10,610 nt of DNA from positions 1 through 10,610 of the forward strand of contig URKV01000060.1 in assembly GCA_900548565.1 (NCBI GenBank). Reading direction: 5' to 3'. The position numbers and the translations under genes were made by a program. Position 1 is the stretch's first letter; each line of letters opens with the position of its first letter. Source of the stretch: an uncultured Collinsella sp. (GTDB lineage Bacteria; Actinomycetota; Coriobacteriia; Coriobacteriales; Coriobacteriaceae). The notes below the pieces were generated by a model, which was not told where the DNA came from, searched no databases, and saw nothing but the letters and a program-made list of their open reading frames with translations. Positions 5,969-10,610 of this stretch are shown here, piece after piece.

Positions 5969-6117
5969 TACCGCCACGTAGCATTCAGGGTATCTGGAAT
6001 GGACGGCGGCTTGACTACGAGCTGGGGCTGAAAAATCTGAACGGATGGGTGCCGTTGTTGGGAGCGCAGGCGTTGCTGGTGGCGATCACTTTGGGACTGG
6101 AATTTCCGCCTGCTAGT
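5969..6117 (+). other. Unassigned stretch with coding-like sequence
   Basis: No gene could be recognised between element 3 and the ackA terminator. On the plus strand one frame (from about 5995) reads a plausible peptide, LDYELGLKN then LNGWVPLLGAQALLVAITLG, with a hydrophobic run like a membrane segment. There is no ribosome binding site or proper start, and the frame runs on into the ackA terminator. Its codons (GGA, CGG, GGG, TTG) differ from the biased C-ending use in pta. It may be a gene remnant or chance. Confidence 0.25.
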
Positions 6118-6153
6118 AAAAAGGCCTCCGGGGCTGTTGCTCTGGAGACCTTT
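6118..6153 (-). terminator. Intrinsic terminator of the first ackA
   Basis: On the minus strand AAAGGTCTCCAG (6153-6142) pairs with CCGGAGGCCTTT (6131-6120) with one G-U wobble and one A-C mismatch, over a ten-base loop. The T-run continues to TTTTTA. It starts 22 bases after the ackA stop, the normal position for a Rho-independent terminator. Confidence 0.75.
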
Positions 6154-6175
6154 CGTTCGATCACAAGCGAACGCG

Positions 6176-7354
6176 TTAGTTGTTCTTGGTCAGACGCTCG
6201 ACGTCGTGGGCGATCATGTATTCCTCGTCGGTGGGGATGACCATGACCGTGACGGCGGAACCGGCGGCACCGATAACCTGCGGGCCGTTGCCCACAGCCT
6301 CGCGGTTCTTGTTGTTGTCGATGCGTACGCCCAGCCACTCAAAGCAGTCGCAGAAGGCCTTGCGGATCGACCAGTCGTTCTCGCCGATGCCGGCGGTAAA
6401 GGTGATGGTGTCCACGCCCGCCATGGAAGCGATCATGGAGCCGGCCTGCTGCATGGCCTTATAGGCGAACATATCGAAGGCGAGCAGGCAGCGCTCGTCG
6501 CCCTCGGAGGCGCGCGTGCGGATGTCGCGGGCGTCGTTGGAGATGCCCGAGATGGCAAGCAGACCAGACTGCTTGTTCATCATGTCATCGACTTCCTGGT
6601 AGCTGTAGCCGCCCTCGCGCTGCAGGTAGCACACGGTGGCCGGGTCGATGGAACCACAACGGGTGCCCATCATCAGGCCATCGAGCGGCGTGAGACCCAT
6701 CGTGGTGTCGCGGCACACGCCGTCCTCGATAGCAGCGAGCGAAGCACCGTTGCCCAGATGGCACGAAAGCAGGCGGTGGCAGCGCGAACCCAGGATCTCC
6801 TTGGCCATCATCCACTCATAGCGGTGGCTGGTGCCGTGGGCGCCGTACTTGCGCACGTGGTACTTGTCGCAAACGTCCTTGGGCAGCGCGTAGGTGTAGG
6901 CGACCTCGGGCATGGTCATGTGGAACGAGGTATCAAAGACGGCGACGTTGGGCAGCTCCGGATACTTCTCGCGGCAATACTCGATTGCTGCAGCCTCGCC
7001 GTAATTGTGCAGCGGAGCGAGCGGGGCCACCTCAAGGATCTTGGCCATGACCTCATCGTCGACGACTGCGGAATCATCGAAGTGCCAGCCGCCCTGAACG
7101 ATGCGATGTCCAATGCCATCAATCGTAAAGTCGGTCTTCTCGAGCTCCTCGAGCACACGAGCGATAGCAGAGCGATGATCGGGGAAAGGGACCTCCTCGG
7201 TCTGCTTGGCGCCACCGTTCTCGGAGTGGCCAAAAATGCCCATGTCCGAACCGATACGTTCGCAGTTGCCCTTGGCGAAAACCTCGCGGGTAACGGTATC
7301 CAAAAGCTGATATTTAAGGCTTGAGCTGCCGGCGTTGACAACAAGTACGTTCAT
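6176..7354 (-). CDS. ackA: Acetate kinase, paralogue 1
   Basis: Acetate kinase transfers phosphate from acetyl phosphate to ADP, giving acetate and ATP, the energy-conserving step after Pta. This 392-residue copy has the full set of ASKHA-fold motifs: VNAGSSSLKYQ (6-16), GHRIVQGG (82-89) with Arg84, VFDTSFH with Asp141, YGAHGTSH (170-177) with His173 and His177, CHLGNGASL (198-206) with Asn202, TPLDGLMMGTRCGSIDP (222-238) with Arg232, FTAGIGEN and IPTDEE. All residues expected at the active site are canonical. AAAGGAG (7359-7365) four bases before the ATG supports the start. It lies 164 bases downstream of a same-length paralogue and has its own candidate promoter and terminator, so it is probably separately regulated. 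The pta gene is convergent. Confidence 0.95.
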   Translation of the reverse strand: MNVLVVNAGSSSLKYQLLDTVTREVFAKGNCERIGSDMGIFGHSENGGAKQTEEVPFPDHRSAIARVLEELEKTDFTIDGIGHRIVQGGWHFDDSAVVDDEVMAKILEVAPLAPLHNYGEAAAIEYCREKYPELPNVAVFDTSFHMTMPEVAYTYALPKDVCDKYHVRKYGAHGTSHRYEWMMAKEILGSRCHRLLSCHLGNGASLAAIEDGVCRDTTMGLTPLDGLMMGTRCGSIDPATVCYLQREGGYSYQEVDDMMNKQSGLLAISGISNDARDIRTRASEGDERCLLAFDMFAYKAMQQAGSMIASMAGVDTITFTAGIGENDWSIRKAFCDCFEWLGVRIDNNKNREAVGNGPQVIGAAGSAVTVMVIPTDEEYMIAHDVERLTKNN

Positions 7355-7419
7355 GAGACTCCTTTGCAGTGCAATACGGTCGACGCAGACCCCTTAAGGC
7401 GGCCGCATTTTAATAAGAA

Positions 7420-7448
7420 GTTATCACAACTTGATAAATAGCTATCAA
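7420..7448 (-). promoter_or_regulatory. Promoter and palindromic operator-like region of the first ackA
   Basis: On the minus strand TTGATA (7448-7443) is followed after exactly 17 bases by TG-T-GATAAC, a -35 and an extended -10 (hexamer 7425-7420). The region overlaps two interlocked palindromes: CTTGATA/TATCAAG (7430-7436 and 7443-7449, spacer 6) and TTATCA/TGATAA (7421-7426 and 7432-7437, spacer 5). It is the only AT-rich patch between the two ackA genes, about 65-95 bases from the start codon. Placement over the -35 to -10 interval suggests repressor control; the regulator is unknown. Confidence 0.5.
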
Positions 7449-7468
7449 GCATATCGCCCAACGAGCGC

Positions 7469-7514
7469 AAAAGAGGGGCCGAACGGCACTCGGTCGTCCA
7501 GCCCCTCCCCTCTT
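7469..7514 (-). terminator. Intrinsic terminator of the second ackA
   Basis: On the minus strand GAGGGGC (7507-7501) pairs with GCCCCTC (7479-7473), followed at once by TTTT (7472-7469). A competing stem AAGAGGGG/CCCCTCTT uses 7514-7507 and 7478-7471. The 21-base loop contains a further CCGA/TCGG pairing. It begins five bases after the stop codon. Confidence 0.78.
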
Positions 7515-7518
7515 GCAA

Positions 7519-8697
7519 TTACTTGCCGTTGACGATGCGCTCGACGTCGGAAGCGATCATGAACTCCTCGTCCGTGGGGATGACGAAAATCTTGACCTTG
7601 GAATCCTTGGCAGACAGGCACCAAGCGCCGTCACCACGCAGGGCGTTGCGAGCATGATCCATCTTGACGCCCATAAAGGCCAGGCGGTCGGCAACGCCGG
7701 CGCGGACCGCCGGAGCGTGCTCGCCGATGCCAGCGGTGAAGACCAGCGTGTCCATACCGCACATAGAAGTAGCCATCTCGGCAGCCTTGGCGGCAATCTT
7801 GTAGACAAACATGTCGAAGGCGAGCTGAGCATCGGGGTCACCAGCGGCGGCGAGCTCCTCGACGTTGCGGCAGTCGTTGGTCTTGCCGCCGGTCACAGCC
7901 AAAAGGCCGGACTTCTTGTTCATCATCTCGTCGACCTCGTCGAAGGTGTAGCCGCCCTCGCGCTGCAGGTAGCACACGGTAGCCGGGTCAATGGAGCCGC
8001 AGCGGGTGCCCATCATGACGCCGTCGAGCGGCGTCAAGCCCATGGTGGTGTCCATGCACTTGCCGTCCTCGATGGCGCACAGGGAAGCGCCGGAGCCGAT
8101 ATGGCACACGACGACCTTGCGGGCCTCGCCGTTGGTCATCTCGGCGACCTTCTTGGAGATGTAACGGTAGCTGGTGCCGTGGGCGCCGTACTTACGGATG
8201 TGCAGCTTGTCGCAAACATCCTTGGGCAGGGCGTAAGTCTTGGCGACCTCGGGCATGTTGAAGTGGAAAGCGGTGTCGTAGACCGTGACGTTGGGCAGAT
8301 CGGGATACTGCTCCAGGCAGTACTCGATAACGTTGGCCTCGGGGTTGTTGTGCAGCGGCGCCAGCGGGGCGACCTCGCGGATCTTGGCGAGAACGTCCTC
8401 GTCGACGAGAGAGGAGTCGCCAAAGTACCAGCCGCCCTGAACGATACGGTGGCCGATGCCCTCGATCTTGACGCCGTTGGCCTCGAGGTCCTTCAGAACG
8501 ACCTCGATGGCGACCTTGTGGTCGGGGAACTCGATGTTCTCGGTCACCTTCTTGGAACCGTTGGCAGCGTGGGTGAAGGTACCGCCGGTAAAGCAGACGC
8601 GCTCGCAGGAGCCCTTTGCGGACACCTTGTGAGACTTGGTATCGATGACCTGATACTTAAGGGTCGAAGATCCTGCGTTGACGACCAGAACGTTCAT
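7519..8697 (-). CDS. ackA: Acetate kinase, paralogue 2
   Basis: A second acetate kinase of exactly 392 residues, aligned without gaps with paralogue 1 over about the first 265 residues and well over half identical by eye. It keeps VNAGSSTLK, GHRIVQGGW (Arg84), VYDTAFH (Asp141), GAHGTS (His173), TPLDGVMMGTRCGSIDP (Arg232), FTAGIGEH and IPTDEE. Three positions depart from the usual family motifs and from paralogue 1: Tyr177 instead of His in HGTSH, Ser202 instead of Asn in HLGNG, and GIGEH instead of GIGEN. These do not remove the known catalytic Arg, Asp and His, so activity is likely, perhaps with altered kinetics or acyl preference. GGGAG is placed five to six bases before the ATG. It lies downstream of the HIT gene with a hairpin between. 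Which copy is the main acetate producer cannot be told from the sequence. Confidence 0.94.
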   Translation of the reverse strand: MNVLVVNAGSSTLKYQVIDTKSHKVSAKGSCERVCFTGGTFTHAANGSKKVTENIEFPDHKVAIEVVLKDLEANGVKIEGIGHRIVQGGWYFGDSSLVDEDVLAKIREVAPLAPLHNNPEANVIEYCLEQYPDLPNVTVYDTAFHFNMPEVAKTYALPKDVCDKLHIRKYGAHGTSYRYISKKVAEMTNGEARKVVVCHIGSGASLCAIEDGKCMDTTMGLTPLDGVMMGTRCGSIDPATVCYLQREGGYTFDEVDEMMNKKSGLLAVTGGKTNDCRNVEELAAAGDPDAQLAFDMFVYKIAAKAAEMATSMCGMDTLVFTAGIGEHAPAVRAGVADRLAFMGVKMDHARNALRGDGAWCLSAKDSKVKIFVIPTDEEFMIASDVERIVNGK

Positions 8698-8714
8698 GTG
8701 TCTCCCTACTAACA

Positions 8715-8731
8715 GGCGGTGTGGCGCCGCC
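8715..8731 (-). other. Leader hairpin next to the second ackA ribosome binding site
   Basis: GGCGG/CCGCC arms with a seven-base loop sit about seven bases upstream of the AGGGAG at 8703-8708. A GC-rich stem here could modulate translation, but no alternative structure is evident. Confidence 0.3.
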
Positions 8732-8750
8732 AGGTTACATACGCTTCAAT

Positions 8751-8784
8751 AATAAACCCAAACGCCCTCGCGCTCGGGTTTATT
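8751..8784 (-). terminator. Hairpin between HIT gene and the second ackA, probable terminator
   Basis: On the minus strand AATAAACCC (8784-8776) pairs perfectly with GGGTTTATT (8759-8751), with an inner CGC-GAGG-GCG stem, followed by ATT. The AT-rich closing pairs give the U-rich 3' half of a terminator, 60 bases after the HIT stop. It resembles the stem at 4767-4789 in the pta leader. No clear promoter is visible between it and ackA, so it could be an attenuator if the second ackA is read from upstream. Confidence 0.6.
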
Positions 8785-8844
8785 GCGTTGATATATAAGT
8801 TATCGGTGCTTGAGCTTCCGTTTCATTGCAAGGAAGAAGCGCCC

Positions 8845-9180
8845 TCAGATGAGGTTCTCGCTCAGATTTTTGCCGCCGAGGACGTGCATGTGGAAGTGCA
8901 TGACGGTCTGGCCGGCGTTGACGCCCTTGTTGGAGATGACGCGGAAACCGTCCTCCAAGCCCTTGGCCTTAGCGACCTCCTGGATGGCGTGAGCCATGGC
9001 GCCCATGGTCTCGGCAGGTACGTTGTCGGCGATGTCACTGTAGTGCTTCTTGGGGATCACGAGCGTATGGACCGGCGCCTGGGGATTGAGGTCGTCGAAG
9101 GCGATGACCTGGTCGTCCTCATAGACAACGGTCGAGGGGATCTCGTGGTTGGCAATTTTGCAGAAGATGCAATCACACAT
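8845..9180 (-). CDS. HIT family (histidine triad) nucleotide-binding protein
   Basis: A 111-residue HIT protein of the Hint/HinT type, normal in length. HFHMHVLGG at 95-103 carries the histidine triad (His95, His97, His99), which binds and cleaves the alpha-phosphate of nucleotide conjugates such as adenosine phosphoramidates. The N terminus CDCIFCKI with Cys4 and Cys7 is the common bacterial opening of the family and can hold zinc in some members. The conserved FxDLNPQAPVHTLVIPKKH (28-46) is also present. GAAAGGA (9188-9194) supports the start. The physiological substrate is not predictable. It is the third gene after xseA and xseB, 49 bases from xseB, and is probably co-transcribed, although a TATAAT in the gap could add a promoter. 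Confidence 0.94.
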   Translation of the reverse strand: MCDCIFCKIANHEIPSTVVYEDDQVIAFDDLNPQAPVHTLVIPKKHYSDIADNVPAETMGAMAHAIQEVAKAKGLEDGFRVISNKGVNAGQTVMHFHMHVLGGKNLSENLI

Positions 9181-9199
9181 GGTTGGTTCCTTTCTCGCA

Positions 9200-9222
9200 G
9201 ACCAAGGTAATTATATTTGGTC
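9200..9222 (-). promoter_or_regulatory. Hairpin and candidate -10 between xseB and HIT gene
   Basis: GACCAA/TTGGTC form a six-base stem (9200-9205 and 9217-9222). The loop contains TATAAT on the minus strand (9215-9210), 30 bases upstream of the HIT ATG. No good -35 is present 17 bases upstream, inside xseB, so an internal promoter is only possible. Confidence 0.25.
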
Positions 9223-9229
9223 GAGATGG

Positions 9230-9496
9230 TTAGAACGAGAGACTGTCGTCGGTGTTGGCGGCTTCGCCGTCGGCGAGCACGTCGTTGCCGTCAACATCCT
9301 TCAGGAGCACCGAGACCTTCTGCTCGGCATCGGACAGGCGGGTGCGCAGGCTCTTGAGGAGCTCGACGCCGCGGGTATAGCTCTCGAGCGACTCCTCGAG
9401 CTCCATATCGCCCGACTCCAAGCTGCGGATGATGAGCTCCAACTCCTGCGAGGCCTGCTTGTACGTAAGCTGCTCGACCGGGGTCTTCTCTGCCAT
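9230..9496 (-). CDS. xseB: Exodeoxyribonuclease VII small subunit
   Basis: An 88-residue protein with the XseB signature: a helical pair containing ELELIIRSLESGDMELEESL (residues 18-37) and YTRGVELLKSLRTRLSDAEQ (39-58). XseB is the small subunit that, in several copies, binds the C-terminal helices of XseA to form exonuclease VII, an ATP-independent enzyme that degrades single-stranded DNA from both ends and acts in repair and recombination. The acidic tail after residue 65 is variable in the family. The start is supported by AGGAAAGGA 7-8 bases upstream. It follows xseA by 42 bases in the same orientation, the standard xseAB arrangement. Confidence 0.95.
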   Translation of the reverse strand: MAEKTPVEQLTYKQASQELELIIRSLESGDMELEESLESYTRGVELLKSLRTRLSDAEQKVSVLLKDVDGNDVLADGEAANTDDSLSF

Positions 9497-9538
9497 ATCT
9501 GTTTCCTTTCCTAAAGGTTTATCGCTATGAAACGCGGT

Positions 9539-10610
9539 CTACTCGACCGTATCGACCGTTGCCGCCACGTTGCCGTCTGCCATACGCACGCGGATGGCGT
9601 CGCCGGGCTTAAAGGTCTTGGCGCTCGTAGCCACCCCATCATCGCTGTACGCGATGGAATAGCCGCGGGCAAGCACCTTGAGCGGCGACAGGGCATCGAG
9701 CGACGCGGCAGCTCGGCCCAGGTCGGACGCGGGTTTGCTGAGCATCGAACGTCCCTGATGCTCCAGGCGAGAGCTCGCAAGCGTGAGCGCATGGCGCTTA
9801 CCATCGAGCCCCGAGGTGCTTGTAACCAGACGCTCGGGCAAGCGCTCAAAGTTGGAGCGAAATGTCCCGACCGAGCGTACTATGGCGCCCGACAGGCGAT
9901 CGGCAGTCAGCGCAAGCTCCGATTCGCGACGCTCGACCATAAACGTTGGGTCGTTGAGGCACGGGCGGCACGCAGCCGCATCGAGCGCATCGCCCAAGCG
10001 GGCCGTATAGGTATCCCAGGCGCGGCGACCGCGCTGGTCGAGCATCTCCAGATCAACCTGATTCGACCCAATCATCGATGCCATCGCGGCACCCAGACGC
10101 TGATGGCGCGCCTCGAGCACATCGGCCAACTCCGTCATAGCCGGCGCCACCGATTCTGCCGCCGCCGTGGGCGTAGAGGCGCGGCGGTCGCTCACCATGT
10201 CGCAAATCGAGGTATCAGGCTCATGGCCAATGCCGGTCACCACGGGCACAGGACAAGCCGCCACCGCGCGAGCAAGCTCCTCGTCGTTAAAGGTCATGAG
10301 GTCCTCAAAGGAGCCGCCGCCGCGCACCAGCAAAATACAGTCGGGCGCCGGCGTGATGGCGGCGGCGCGGCGCAAGCCCTCAATGAGCTCAGCCGGCGCA
10401 CCCTCACCTTGAACCTTGGCGCCCACGCAGACGAGCTCGACGAGCGGGTTGCGACGACGCAATGTGCGCTTGACGTCGTCGATTACGGCACCCGAAAGCG
10501 AGGTGACGACCGCCACGCGGGAGCAGAACACCGGAATACGGCGCTTGCGCGCTTCGTCCATCAGGCCCTCGCGACGCAGCTTTTCGGCCAGTTGCGCCAC
10601 TTGTTGACGC
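9539..10610 (-). CDS. xseA: Exodeoxyribonuclease VII large subunit, C-terminal part (5' end outside the window)
   Basis: About 357 residues of XseA are present and the frame stays open to the edge of the window (RQQVAQLAEKL at the boundary), so the N-terminal OB-fold, which binds single-stranded DNA, and the true start are missing. The visible part holds the catalytic domain: IPVFCSRVAVVTSLSGAVIDD, the LLVRGGGSFEDLMTFNDEELARA block, and GIGHEPDTSICDMVSDRRAS, which are the most conserved XseA motifs and include the proposed active-site residues. Long helices follow, as expected for the coiled part that carries XseB, and the C terminus has the usual LKVLARGYSIAYSDDG segment. It is the nuclease subunit of exonuclease VII and the first visible gene of xseA-xseB-HIT. 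A GTG at the frame's first possible start, 10598-10600, is internal and not the real start. Confidence 0.95.
   Translation of the reverse strand, partial: RQQVAQLAEKLRREGLMDEARKRRIPVFCSRVAVVTSLSGAVIDDVKRTLRRRNPLVELVCVGAKVQGEGAPAELIEGLRRAAAITPAPDCILLVRGGGSFEDLMTFNDEELARAVAACPVPVVTGIGHEPDTSICDMVSDRRASTPTAAAESVAPAMTELADVLEARHQRLGAAMASMIGSNQVDLEMLDQRGRRAWDTYTARLGDALDAAACRPCLNDPTFMVERRESELALTADRLSGAIVRSVGTFRSNFERLPERLVTSTSGLDGKRHALTLASSRLEHQGRSMLSKPASDLGRAAASLDALSPLKVLARGYSIAYSDDGVATSAKTFKPGDAIRVRMADGNVAATVDTVE

Noticed and set aside
5878..6240. Plus-strand frame of 120 codons after pta as a gene
   Set aside because: Its start lies inside the inner hairpin of element 3, it has no ribosome binding site, and it runs through the ackA terminator into the antisense of ackA. 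Only the short stretch 5995-6117 looks at all coding-like.
7513..8712. Antisense open frame of 399 codons across the second ackA, and similar ones at 6137-7324 (+) and 4854-5984 (-)
   Set aside because: These are long only because strongly biased GC-rich codons leave few stops on the opposite strand. The proteins have no family motifs, while the sense frames are unmistakable AckA and Pta.

Overview
The window is high-GC bacterial chromosome and reads best as a Coriobacteriia genome close to Collinsella (Actinomycetota), probably a gut isolate or metagenome bin. This is an inference from GC content, codon use and protein character; no marker gene in the window proves it. The first 25 bases are not genomic: they match the end of the Illumina Nextera read-2 adapter with the 19-bp Tn5 mosaic end, so the window starts at an untrimmed contig end.

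Layout. 26-920 (+): the tail of a DJ-1/PfpI family gene, overlapping by four bases a Maf-type nucleotide pyrophosphatase. 1022-2023 (+): a P1 family (DmpA-like) self-processing aminopeptidase. 2024-2383: a gene-free stretch filled by two elaborate inverted-repeat elements and an inverted copy of the 3' end of the next gene. 2384-4610 (-): UDP-galactopyranose mutase (glf) followed by a family 2 glycosyltransferase, a small module for galactofuranose-containing surface glycan. 4842-5822 (+): phosphate acetyltransferase (pta). 5823-6175: a third inverted-repeat element, a short stretch of coding-like sequence without a recognisable gene, and a terminator. 6176-8697 (-): two tandem acetate kinase paralogues of identical length. 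8845-10610 (-): a HIT family protein, xseB and a truncated xseA, a likely operon in the order xseA-xseB-HIT.

Function. Pta and AckA form the acetyl-CoA to acetate route that makes ATP by substrate-level phosphorylation. Here pta converges on the two ackA copies instead of forming the usual pta-ackA operon, so the two steps must be controlled from separate promoters. XseA and XseB are the two subunits of exonuclease VII.

The most unusual content is non-coding. Three elements (2036-2160, 2253-2361, 5838-5968) share one architecture: long outer arms of 21-29 bp whose sequence differs in every copy, an inner hairpin whose sequence also differs, and conserved junction motifs (GTCCT on the 5' side, TGCGGA on the 3' side). 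Each starts 12-22 nt after a stop codon and is oriented in the sense of the gene before it. This looks like a family of structured 3'-end RNA elements that I cannot assign to a known class.
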